Part shown: positions 1-6,344 of the stretch, one piece after another
Numbering within the stretch: position 1 is the first letter of the stretch
How the letters are laid out: every line of letters begins with the position of its first letter
NCBI GenBank assembly: GCA_020854015.1
Contig: JADZGG010000028.1
Span: 1 to 6,344 of the forward strand
From: Flavobacteriales bacterium
Lineage (GTDB): Bacteria > Bacteroidota > Bacteroidia > Flavobacteriales_F > PHOS-HE28
DNA: 6,344 bases
Direction: 5' to 3'
Notes under the pieces: generated by a model
The model's database searches: none
What the model was told of the DNA's origin: nothing
The model's input: only the letters and a program-made list of their open reading frames with translations
Position numbers and translations under genes: made by a program

Positions 1-300
1 CAGCGCGATGCGGTGAGCGAGAAGGATGGTCTCGATCGCCGCCGTGCCGAACGCGACCAGACCCTGGCCCGCCGAGCCCTCGCGGACAGCGAATCGCAAT
101 TGGAATTGGCTGATCGCATCCGCCGCAGCACACTGCTCCAACACCAGCAAGGTGTGGCCTCGCTCAGCGATATCGTACTCGCCGACCAGGCGTTCTGGGA
201 CGCGCAACAGAACACCATCAACGCCTTGGTGGACCTGCGCAAAGCCCAGCTGGAATTGGCGCGCATCACCGGAACAATGCTGCCAACACAACGCCCATGA
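1..300 (+). CDS. TolC-family outer-membrane efflux channel, C-terminal fragment
   Basis: This is the 3' end of a gene that starts left of the window; the frame is open from base 1 and gives 99 residues before TGA at 298-300. The family forms trimeric outer-membrane channels that act as the exit duct of RND pumps. The fragment is almost entirely helical and polar, as in the periplasmic coiled-coil barrel. Residues 47-91 carry the usual TolC repeat signature: QHQQGVASLSDIVLAD, then a run like AQQNTINALVDLRKAQLELARITG. The GTG at 13 is an internal valine, not a start, because the reading frame continues upstream and the fragment is far shorter than the roughly 400-480 residues normal for the family. 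The gene overlaps the adaptor start by ATGA, suggesting translational coupling. The assignment is strong from the motif plus its position next to adaptor and transporter genes. Confidence 0.9.
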   Translation, partial: QRDAVSEKDGLDRRRAERDQTLARRALADSESQLELADRIRRSTLLQHQQGVASLSDIVLADQAFWDAQQNTINALVDLRKAQLELARITGTMLPTQRP

Positions 301-1340
301 AACGCAGGATGATCTGGATCGCGCTGGGCGCCTTGGTCGTGCTCACGGTATGGAAGCTCGCATCCAACAAGCGTATCGTGCAGGAGCGCGTGTACCGCCA
401 CGACAAGAGCGCACCCGTGCATGTGGGTGTTGACACCGTGCGGCAGGCGCTGCTTGGGGAAGGCACCCGGTACAGTGGCACGGTGGAAGCCACGCACGAT
501 GGCCGCGTGATGGCCGAAGTGCCGGGTCGCGTGGTGGCATTGGAAGTGAAAGAAGGGGAATGGGTGGAACGCGGTGCGGTGATCGCACGCCTCGACGGCG
601 AACTGTTGCGCCTGCAGTTGGAAGCAGCGCAGGTGCAAGTGGGAGGCTTGGAAAAGGACCATGCCCGCTATACTATACTGGCGAAGGCCGATGCGGTACA
701 AGCTGTGCAGCTGGAGAAGACCGACGTGGCCCTGGAGGCCGCACGGATCCAGCGTGACAACCTGAACGAACAACTGCGGCGCACCACGATTGTGGCACCG
801 TTCAGCGGGCAGGTCGTGCAATTGCTGGTGGAAGTAGGCACCGTGCTCGCACCGTCCATGCCCGTGGCACAACTCACCGATCATCGTGCGTTGGAACTGG
901 TGCTGCTGGTAACCGCATCGGATCGCGGTCGCTTCCGGATCGGCGATGCGCTCACGGTTGCCGCAAGCGGCGCACGGAACTTGGTGGGTACGGTATCAAG
1001 CGTGGGCGATCGCGGTGATGGCGCGCACAACTTCGCCGTGCGCATCGCCCTTGCTTCCTCCACCGATGATGCGATCAGACCGGGCATGTCGGCTTCGGTG
1101 CAGGCGCCGCGCAAAGGGGAAGTGCCCGGAGCGGTGATCCCGGCCAATGCGCTGATCGGTTCCACGCTCCAACCGGAGGTCTATGTGGTGCAGGACGGAA
1201 TCGCCAAGCGGCGCACGATCGTGACGACCGCCACCAGCGGTGGCCTGGTGGCCGTGGCCGAAGGCCTGAAGCCCGGTGAAATCGTAGTGACCAGTGGCTT
1301 CATCAGCCTTGCGGACGGCATGCCGGTGCGGTACCGCTGA
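297..1340 (+). CDS. RND efflux periplasmic adaptor (membrane fusion protein, AcrA/MexA type)
   Basis: The 347-residue protein links the inner-membrane RND transporter to the TolC-like channel in the periplasm. After MKRRM comes one hydrophobic segment (about 6-22) with no lipobox cysteine, so it is probably held by an N-terminal membrane anchor and not by a lipid. The first lipoyl half lies at about 71-105 (AEVPGRVVALEVKEGEWVERG), followed by a helical hairpin at about 106-162. The second lipoyl half is at 163-195 (VAPFSGQVVQLLVEVGTVL), then a beta-barrel at about 196-270 ending near IRPGMSASV, and a membrane-proximal domain from about 277 (VIPANALIG) to the end (GLKPGEIVVTSGFISLADGMPV). The start is set by the ATGA overlap with the channel gene; ATG at 309 is a weaker alternative because it would cut into the basic residues before the anchor. 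No Shine-Dalgarno sequence is seen. The hairpin is short, about 25 residues per helix. Substrate cannot be told from this gene. Confidence 0.93.
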   Translation: MKRRMIWIALGALVVLTVWKLASNKRIVQERVYRHDKSAPVHVGVDTVRQALLGEGTRYSGTVEATHDGRVMAEVPGRVVALEVKEGEWVERGAVIARLDGELLRLQLEAAQVQVGGLEKDHARYTILAKADAVQAVQLEKTDVALEAARIQRDNLNEQLRRTTIVAPFSGQVVQLLVEVGTVLAPSMPVAQLTDHRALELVLLVTASDRGRFRIGDALTVAASGARNLVGTVSSVGDRGDGAHNFAVRIALASSTDDAIRPGMSASVQAPRKGEVPGAVIPANALIGSTLQPEVYVVQDGIAKRRTIVTTATSGGLVAVAEGLKPGEIVVTSGFISLADGMPVRYR

Positions 1341-1372
1341 CCCGTGAACACGCGATCGAACAGCAACAGACC

Positions 1373-4300
1373 ATGACCATCACCGAGATCGCCATCAAGC
1401 GGCCGTCGCTCATCATCGTCATCTTCGGTGTGTTGCTGCTGGGCGGCGTGGTGGCCTACCGCAACTTGGGTGTGGAACTCATGCCGGACTTCAACCAGCC
1501 GGTGATCACCATCCGCACCATGTACCCCGGTGCCGCACCCGATGAAGTGGCCAACGCCGTTACGCGGCCCGTGGAGGATGCGCTCAGTGCGCTGGAGCAT
1601 GTGGACTTCATCATCAGCCGATCACTCGCCAACGCGTCCATCGTCATCGTCAACTTCAAGTACGGCGCGAACCTCGATCTGGCCATGCAGGATGCCCAGC
1701 GCCGGATCGACAACATCCGCCAGGATCTGCCCGACGGACTACAGCCGCCGGTGATGACGAAAGTCTCGCCGAACGACCTGCCCATCATGAGCGTGAGCGC
1801 CTTGAGCGATGAGCCCGCACCACGGTTCTACCAACGCATGCAGGATGAACTGCTGCCGCGTCTGCAACAATTGAAGGGCGTGTCGGAGATCACCCTGCTC
1901 GGTGGCGAACAGCGCGAAGTGCAGGTGAAAGTGGACCAGGCGAAACTCCTGTTGTACAGGATCCCGCTCGCACACGTATCCGACGCCATCGTACGCGCCG
2001 GTCGTGAGGTGCCTGCGGGCGCCGTGCGTACCGAGGCTGCCCAGCTCACCGTGAAGCTCGCGGGCAAACTCACCACCGTTGGGGAGGTCGAGAATGTGGT
2101 CGTCGCTATTCCGGCTCCTGGCTCCGTGGTGCGCGTGAAGGATGTGGCCACCGTGGTGGATGGCATCGCCGATGCCACTTCGGTGAGCCGGTACAATGGG
2201 GAAGAAGGCATCGGCCTGCTGATCAAGAAACAAGGCGATGCGAACGCGGTGGAGGTCAGCGCCGGTATCCGGGCGGAACTCGCCAGCATAGAACAGGAGG
2301 AACAAGCATCGGCCACGCGGTTCATCATCGCCGACGATAGCACCGATATCACCATCGAAGCGGTGAACGGCGTGCTCGTGGACCTCGGTCTCGCCGTGCT
2401 GCTGGTGTCGCTCATCATGTTGCTCTTCCTGCACAGCCTGCGCAACTCGCTCATCATCCTGGTGGCCATTCCGGCTTCGCTGATCAGCGCGTTCGTGGCC
2501 ATGGGACTTTTCGGCTACACGCTGAACCTGATGACGCTCCTGGCCATGTCGCTCATCATCGGCATCCTCGTGGACGATTCCATCGTGGTGCTGGAGAACA
2601 TCCAACGTTATCTGGACAAGGGCGAGGACAGAAAGAGCGCCGCGATCAAGGGCCGTGCGGAGATCGGCTTCTCTGCCTTGTCCATAACGCTGGTGGATGT
2701 GGTGGTGTTCCTGCCCATCCTGTTCGTGCAGGTTTTCGTGGCCGACCTGCTGAAGCAGTTCAGCGTCGTAGTGGTGGTGTCCACGCTCATGAGCCTCTTC
2801 GTCAGCTTCACCCTTACGCCTTGGCTCGCGTCACGCTTGGGCCGCAAGGAGGAGCTCAAGCCCACCAATTTCTACAGCCGCTTGCTCATCCGCTTCGAGC
2901 ACGGCCTCGATGCGCTCAACAACTGGTATGCACGGAAACTGGGTTGGGTGCTCGCGCACAAGCTGGCCTTCGTGGGCATCGTATTGCTGCTCTTTGTGGG
3001 TATGGGCGTCGTGGTCAAGCAGGGCATCATGGGAAAGGAACTCATCGCCACCGGCGATCAGGGCAAGTTCCGGTTGGGACTGGAGTACGACAAGAGCACG
3101 GCGTTGCACACCAACAATTCGCGCTCGCGGAAGGTGGAATCGCTGTTGCTCGCGCAACCGGAAGTGGCTTCCGTATTCAGCAATGTGGGCGGGCCCAGCA
3201 GCGGCATCGGCAGCATGGGCGTGGGGGCCGAGCACCGCACCGAACTCACCGTGCAACTGGTGCCGCGCGCCGAACGGGGCAACGAAAGTTCCGACGCGTA
3301 CATGATGCGGATCCGCCGCGTGTTGCAGGACAGCTTTCCGTCCGTCGATATCACCATGGCCGCGATCGGCCTCATCCCGCGCACCGCACCCGTGGAGATC
3401 ACCCTCAGCGGTGCGGACCCTGCGGTCGTGATGCGCACCGCACGCGAATTGAAGGACACCCTCATCGGCATTCCCGGTGCCAACAACGTTCGCTTGAGCA
3501 TCGAGACCGGAAGCCCCGAACTGCAAGTGTTCCTGGACCGCGATGAAATGGCACGCCTCGGATTGAACACGCTGGTGGTGGGTGCCACGCTGCGCAATGC
3601 CTTCGCAGGCAACGACGATGCGCTGCTCTACGAAGCAGGAACCGAACACACCGTGCGCATCCGCTTGGACGACTTCGATCGGCGCGAAGCGCGCGATGTG
3701 GAACAACTGCTCTTCATCAACCCGGCCGGACTTCCTGTGCGGCTCGCCCAGTTCGCCCGCGTGGAGCGGCACGATCCGCCCACATTGGTGGAGCGCATGG
3801 ACCGCCAGAACGCGGTGACCCTCACCGCCGATGCGTTGGGCCGCGGTTCAGGTTCCGTGGCCGATGAAGTGGTGGCCTACATCAAGGCCAACCCGTTGCC
3901 CACCGGTGTGAACATGGTCTGGGGCAGCGACATCAAACGGCAGAACGACAGCTTCGGCGCGTTGGGCAGTGCGCTGCTCATCTCGTTCATCCTCGTGTAC
4001 CTCATCATGGTGGCGTTGTACGATAGCTTCCTCTACCCGCTCGTGGTGCTCTTTTCCATACCTGTCGCGATCATCGGCGCCGTCCTCGCGCTCAACCTCA
4101 CGCTCTCCACGCTCAGCCTCTTCACGCTGCTTGGCCTGATCATGCTGCTGGGGCTGGTGGCCAAGAACGCGATCCTGATCGTGGACCGCACCAACCAACT
4201 GAAAGAACAGGGTATGCACTACCGCGATGCCTTGATCGAAGCCGGCCGCACTCGTCTGCGACCGATCCTGATGACCACCGTGGCGATGGTCTTCGGCATG

Positions 4301-4501
4301 CTGCCCATCGCACTGGCATCCGGTACCGCGAGCGAGTGGAAGAACGGCCTGGCCTGGGTCATCATCGGCGGCCTCACCAGTTCCATGCTGCTCACCGTGT
4401 TCCTGGTGCCTGTGGTGTACTACGCGGTGGATGCGGTGAAGGAGCGGGTCGGGAAATGGAAGGTCGCGAGGAGTACGAGGGCCGAGAGCCAACCGAACTG
4501 A
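1373..4501 (+). CDS. RND-family efflux transporter permease, HAE (AcrB-like) type
   Basis: This is a full-length inner-membrane proton/substrate antiporter of 1042 residues (AcrB has 1049). The N-terminus is typical (MTITEIAIKRPSLIIVIFGV, TM1). A periplasmic porter half follows (about 30-330; PGAAPDEVANAVTRPVEDAL at 52-71), then TM2-6 (about 335-482), TM7 (about 530-548), the second porter half (about 550-860) and TM8-12 (about 864-1017). TM4 carries GILVDDSIVVLENI with Asp401-Asp402. TM10 carries GLVAKNAILIVD with Lys931, and TM11 RLRPILMTT with Arg961 and Thr968. By eye these match AcrB Asp407, Asp408, Lys940, Arg971 and Thr978, the proton relay, so the pump looks active. The Asp-Asp pair points to hydrophobic or amphiphilic substrates and argues against CusA-type metal export. 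It starts 32 bp after the adaptor stop, in the same operon, and ends in two in-frame stops (TGA TAA). The exact substrate is unknown. Confidence 0.96.
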   Translation: MTITEIAIKRPSLIIVIFGVLLLGGVVAYRNLGVELMPDFNQPVITIRTMYPGAAPDEVANAVTRPVEDALSALEHVDFIISRSLANASIVIVNFKYGANLDLAMQDAQRRIDNIRQDLPDGLQPPVMTKVSPNDLPIMSVSALSDEPAPRFYQRMQDELLPRLQQLKGVSEITLLGGEQREVQVKVDQAKLLLYRIPLAHVSDAIVRAGREVPAGAVRTEAAQLTVKLAGKLTTVGEVENVVVAIPAPGSVVRVKDVATVVDGIADATSVSRYNGEEGIGLLIKKQGDANAVEVSAGIRAELASIEQEEQASATRFIIADDSTDITIEAVNGVLVDLGLAVLLVSLIMLLFLHSLRNSLIILVAIPASLISAFVAMGLFGYTLNLMTLLAMSLIIGILVDDSIVVLENIQRYLDKGEDRKSAAIKGRAEIGFSALSITLVDVVVFLPILFVQVFVADLLKQFSVVVVVSTLMSLFVSFTLTPWLASRLGRKEELKPTNFYSRLLIRFEHGLDALNNWYARKLGWVLAHKLAFVGIVLLLFVGMGVVVKQGIMGKELIATGDQGKFRLGLEYDKSTALHTNNSRSRKVESLLLAQPEVASVFSNVGGPSSGIGSMGVGAEHRTELTVQLVPRAERGNESSDAYMMRIRRVLQDSFPSVDITMAAIGLIPRTAPVEITLSGADPAVVMRTARELKDTLIGIPGANNVRLSIETGSPELQVFLDRDEMARLGLNTLVVGATLRNAFAGNDDALLYEAGTEHTVRIRLDDFDRREARDVEQLLFINPAGLPVRLAQFARVERHDPPTLVERMDRQNAVTLTADALGRGSGSVADEVVAYIKANPLPTGVNMVWGSDIKRQNDSFGALGSALLISFILVYLIMVALYDSFLYPLVVLFSIPVAIIGAVLALNLTLSTLSLFTLLGLIMLLGLVAKNAILIVDRTNQLKEQGMHYRDALIEAGRTRLRPILMTTVAMVFGMLPIALASGTASEWKNGLAWVIIGGLTSSMLLTVFLVPVVYYAVDAVKERVGKWKVARSTRAESQPN

Positions 4502-4560
4502 TAACGATCAGGTTCCAGTGCAGGACATGAAGAGAACTTCTCCGCTAGCAACCACATATC

Positions 4561-5298
4561 ATGGAGAAGACCACGATCAATCCCAAGCTCCGCGCCGCGA
4601 TCAAGCTACGCCATCTGGTGGAGGCCATACACACTGACTGGGCACAGCTGGCCGCCGTTGGGGTTACCGTACGCAAGCAACTAGCGGAGGCCGGTGAACT
4701 GATGAAGGCCCATGGCGATGAACACCGGCGCGCCCGATTCGACACCCTTGCTGCCGCCATACAGGTGGAGTCCACCGCCCTGGAGGCCATGCTGAGCAAT
4801 GCCGACAAGGCCTTGAAACAGGGATCGCCGATCGACCCGTCCACGGACTGGGGCACCATGCAGGGTCACTTGCATGCCGTGGAAGCCTTGTTCCGCCAGA
4901 TGCAGGAGCTCTGTGCTGATGCATCCGACCCTACGAACGCCAGCGATTGGCAAGCCTTGTGGACCGTGGTGCGTGCGAACTTGGCTGTGATACATGGCAT
5001 CTGCACATCAGCATACCTCAAGGCACGCATGATCGCCGAACTGAGCGGCGAGGAAGCCGATGAACTCACCCGGACCATCATCAAGCACATCCCGCGCAGC
5101 TTTTCACTTGCAGAGGCCGACCGCTACGAGCATGACTACCTCGCTGCCATGGACCAGATCAAGGAGGACTCCGCAAAGAAATCCAACCTCTGGGATCGCT
5201 TCCTGAACATCCTGGCCGGCATGGTGCCCTTCGAGGAAAGCCCGGCGGAACGCGTGATGATGCAACGCTGGATCGAAGGTGAGAAGGGAGCGTTGTAA
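4561..5298 (+). CDS. Hypothetical helical soluble protein, family not recognised
   Basis: I do not recognise this 245-residue protein. It has no signal peptide and no membrane segment, so it is probably cytoplasmic. The sequence reads as a series of amphipathic helices (about 8-50, 53-88, 98-120, 127-160, 164-176, 183-205 and 208-220) broken by short turns such as GSPIDPSTDW (88-97). There are several paired His/acidic groups: HTDW at 24-27, HGDEH at 51-55, HLHAVE at 103-108 and YEHDY at 189-193. They could bind metal but match no motif I can name. Coding support is good: a long open frame, G/C-rich third positions like its neighbours, ATG start, and two in-frame stops (TAA TAA at 5296-5301). 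It lies 59 bp after the RND gene on the same strand, so it could be transcribed with it. A link to efflux is only positional. A helical-bundle regulator or scaffold is possible but unproven. Confidence 0.8.
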   Translation: MEKTTINPKLRAAIKLRHLVEAIHTDWAQLAAVGVTVRKQLAEAGELMKAHGDEHRRARFDTLAAAIQVESTALEAMLSNADKALKQGSPIDPSTDWGTMQGHLHAVEALFRQMQELCADASDPTNASDWQALWTVVRANLAVIHGICTSAYLKARMIAELSGEEADELTRTIIKHIPRSFSLAEADRYEHDYLAAMDQIKEDSAKKSNLWDRFLNILAGMVPFEESPAERVMMQRWIEGEKGAL

Positions 5299-5345
5299 TA
5301 AGTCAGGCGCACACCTTCTATCCAACCCTGAACAGTCTTCTCGCC

Positions 5346-5660
5346 ATGAACACCAGCGCCCAAGAGCCCACGACCCGCCTTGCCGATGCCACCGCCTACG
5401 ACGCGGCCAAATTCCAAAGCACCATGGTGCTGAACAACGGAAGCGCCAAGGCCATCGTGTTCGCGTTGAAAGCAGGGCAGGATGTGCCACCGCATTCTTC
5501 CCCCGCGGATGCGCTCTTCACCGTGCTGGAAGGGGAAGCCACCGTGACGATCAAGGACGTGTTACATCACGTGGCCGCCGGAGGATACATCATCCTTCCC
5601 ATGGCCATCGATCACCACATCAAAGCGGTGAGCGATATGAAGTTCATGTTGGTGAAGTAG
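5346..5660 (+). CDS. Small single-domain cupin protein
   Basis: The protein has 104 residues, the usual size for a stand-alone cupin beta-barrel, with no signal peptide. The first cupin motif is at about 44-63: GQDVPPHSSPADALFTVLEG, with His50, Pro53, Asp55 and the LEGE turn. The second is at about 79-93: GGYIILPMAIDHHIKAV, with Pro85 and His90/His91. The usual second His of the HxH pair is Ser52. The H-[ST]-[AS]-P-x-D-A form is, as I recall, typical of a bacterial subfamily of small cupins, so this is probably normal for its group. Metal binding, if any, would rest on His50, Asp55 and His90 or His91. These proteins have no agreed function; small-ligand binding or a simple enzyme role are both possible. 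ATG at 5346 is chosen; ATG at 5424 (Met27) would remove the lead-in strand. It lies 47 bp after the hypothetical gene on the same strand. Confidence 0.88.
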   Translation: MNTSAQEPTTRLADATAYDAAKFQSTMVLNNGSAKAIVFALKAGQDVPPHSSPADALFTVLEGEATVTIKDVLHHVAAGGYIILPMAIDHHIKAVSDMKFMLVK

Positions 5661-5666
5661 GTCGAT

Positions 5667-5690
5667 CGCTGGCGCACCTGCGACCCAGCG
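5667..5690 (+). terminator. GC-rich hairpin after the cupin stop, possible terminator
   Basis: Seven bases after the cupin stop, CGCTGG (5667-5672) pairs with CCAGCG (5685-5690). Inside it CGC (5673-5675) pairs with GCG (5680-5682) around an ACCT loop, leaving a two-base bulge (AC, 5683-5684). That makes a nine-pair, mostly G-C stem-loop well placed to end the plus-strand transcript. No T-run follows (next bases CGTGTGATCG), so it is not a classical intrinsic terminator. The structure is read directly; its role is inferred. Confidence 0.35.
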
Positions 5691-5712
5691 CGTGTGATCG
5701 CGGCCCCAAGTC

Positions 5713-5770
5713 GTTGAGGCATAGTAGCTGAGAACCCATTCTTACGCGCAGATATTCCCCATGCCTCAAC
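5713..5770. repeat. Perfect 10-bp inverted repeat at convergent gene ends
   Basis: GTTGAGGCAT (5713-5722) and ATGCCTCAAC (5761-5770) are exact reverse complements, separated by 38 bp. The right arm includes the stop codon of the minus-strand HD-family gene (TGA read at 5768-5766). Pairing does not extend on either side. Within the spacer a small AGAA/TTCT pair (5731-5734 with 5739-5742) could stack inside. It may form a 3'-end structure in transcripts from both directions, or be a protein-binding site or chance. No T-run flanks it. Confidence 0.5.
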
Positions 5771-6344
5771 CATCGCCTAACCACCGCGGCCAAGCGAGGT
5801 AGAATTTCTCCACCGGCCGCGCCATGGCCTGGATGCCCATGTTGTCGCTGGCTTGGGCGATGTCGCGCACGCTGCCGTCCTTGTAGAGCAGTTCGATGCG
5901 GTCGTAGCCAGCGTCGTAGGCGTTGTTGACGATGCTGCCGGTGAGCACGAAGCGGTCGGCGTCCGCGCGGTCGATCTTCAAGAGGGTGGCCACGGCCTGT
6001 TTCAGGGTGTCGATGCCTTCCGCTTCCCACGGCGTATCGCGCAGGCGGATGCGCAAGTTGTGGCGTTCCACCAGGTCGGTGCTGAGGCGGCTGAGCACCG
6101 GGTCCGGGTGGCGCATCCACACCTTCACAGCGCCCATCACGTCGTGGTCGTCCAGCCGCAGAAAATCGGCGAGGATGTCCGGATCTTCGAAGGAGCTGCG
6201 GTCGTGGCGCGCAGTGAGGAACCGGAGCAGCGCGGGGCTGGCGAACACCGCCGTGCCGTCCATGGCCAGCTGCTTGGCGCGGCGCAGCGTTTCCACCAAC
6301 ATGAGCTCGCAGGCCACTACGGTCTTGTGCAGGTACACCTGCCA
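5766..6344 (-). CDS. HD-domain phosphohydrolase-like protein, C-terminal part
   Basis: The frame is open to the right edge, so this is the last 192 codons of a gene whose start lies outside the window. The edge reads W-Q-V-Y-L-H-K-T-V; the GTG at 6338 is that internal valine, not a start. The sequence resembles the C-terminal half of HD-superfamily hydrolases (COG1078-like, usually about 400 residues) common in Bacteroidota. Supporting features are WQVYLHKTVVACELMLVETL at the left, a central FLRLDDHDVMGAVKVW stretch, and the final ARPVEKFYLAWPRWL. The metal-binding His-Asp motif of such enzymes lies in the N-terminal half, off the window, so catalytic ability cannot be judged. Relatives in this superfamily hydrolyse nucleotides such as dNTPs, but the substrate here is unknown. 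The gene is convergent with the cupin gene, 105 bp apart, and is therefore separately transcribed. Confidence 0.85.
   Translation of the reverse strand, partial: WQVYLHKTVVACELMLVETLRRAKQLAMDGTAVFASPALLRFLTARHDRSSFEDPDILADFLRLDDHDVMGAVKVWMRHPDPVLSRLSTDLVERHNLRIRLRDTPWEAEGIDTLKQAVATLLKIDRADADRFVLTGSIVNNAYDAGYDRIELLYKDGSVRDIAQASDNMGIQAMARPVEKFYLAWPRWLGDG

Noticed and set aside
26..433. Plus-strand frame of 135 codons over the channel/adaptor junction
   Set aside because: It is out of frame with both real genes, which have family signatures, and is rich in Trp, Arg and Ser like a shifted-frame artefact.
1739..2605. Long open frame on the minus strand (288 codons) inside the RND gene
   Set aside because: It lies wholly antisense to a well-supported RND gene. 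Its product is rich in His, Asp, Glu and Arg with no fold signature, as expected for the reverse complement of G/C-ending codons of membrane residues.
2821..3546. Plus-strand open frame of 241 codons in another frame of the RND gene
   Set aside because: The product is low-complexity, rich in Gly, Arg and His, and overlaps conserved RND residues. There is no frameshift in the RND frame that it could explain.
2831..3772. Minus-strand open frame of 313 codons antisense to the RND porter region
   Set aside because: It has the same His/Gly/Ala-biased shadow composition, no recognisable domain, and full overlap with conserved RND sequence on the plus strand.
3848..4492. Minus-strand frame of 214 codons antisense to the C-terminal RND membrane domain
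   Set aside because: It is very rich in His, Asp, Glu and Gln because it mirrors hydrophobic transmembrane codons; no motif supports it.
1..4501. Very frequent GATC and CGATCG sites suggesting a methylation or replication signal
   Set aside because: They are spread across coding sequence and follow from preferred codons such as ATC after G-ending codons, with no clustering or spacing pattern.
4527..4560. ATG at 4527 as an alternative start for the hypothetical gene
   Set aside because: It is out of frame with the gene at 4561 and its own frame closes after a short stretch.
4502..4560. Possible promoter or terminator between the RND gene and the hypothetical gene
   Set aside because: I found no Bacteroidota-type TTTG / TAnnTTTG pair, no sigma70-like pair and no hairpin with T-run in these 59 bases.
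6330..6344. GTG at 6338 as the start of a complete minus-strand gene
   Set aside because: The frame stays open to the window edge and the codons there (W-Q-V-Y-L-H-K-T) match the interior of HD-family proteins, so the gene is truncated by the window.

Overview
The window is GC-rich and dense with genes. It most likely comes from a high-GC member of the Bacteroidota, perhaps a Flavobacteriales-like lineage. This is an inference with moderate confidence, from two things. The partial minus-strand gene at the right end closely resembles the C-terminal half of the HD-domain phosphohydrolase-like proteins common in Bacteroidota. In addition, none of the four visible start codons has a Shine-Dalgarno sequence upstream, which is typical of that phylum. 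No marker in the window settles the taxonomy.

Layout: positions 1-4501 hold a plus-strand tripartite efflux operon. It consists of the 3' end of a TolC-family outer-membrane channel gene (1-300), an AcrA/MexA-type periplasmic adaptor (297-1340, overlapping the channel gene by ATGA), and a full-length AcrB-type RND transporter (1373-4501). The transporter has the Asp-Asp pair in TM4 and the matching Lys, Arg and Thr in TM10-11, so it is a proton-driven HAE-type pump and not a CusA-type metal exporter. Together the three proteins would form a pump spanning inner membrane, periplasm and outer membrane. The operon promoter, most of the channel gene and any regulator lie left of the window.

Two smaller plus-strand genes follow. 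One encodes an unrecognised, mostly helical 245-residue soluble protein (4561-5298). The other encodes a 104-residue single-domain cupin (5346-5660). The gaps before them (59 and 47 bp) show no clear promoter or terminator, so it is open whether they are read from the pump operon.

The 105-bp convergent gap (5661-5765) holds a GC-rich hairpin just after the cupin stop. It also holds the left arm of a perfect 10-bp inverted repeat whose right arm overlaps the end of the minus-strand HD-family gene (5766-6344), which runs off the right edge.

I found no RNA genes, CRISPR arrays, insertion sequences, phage genes or clear new biological system. The least explained items are the 245-residue orphan protein and the inverted repeat at the convergent gene ends.
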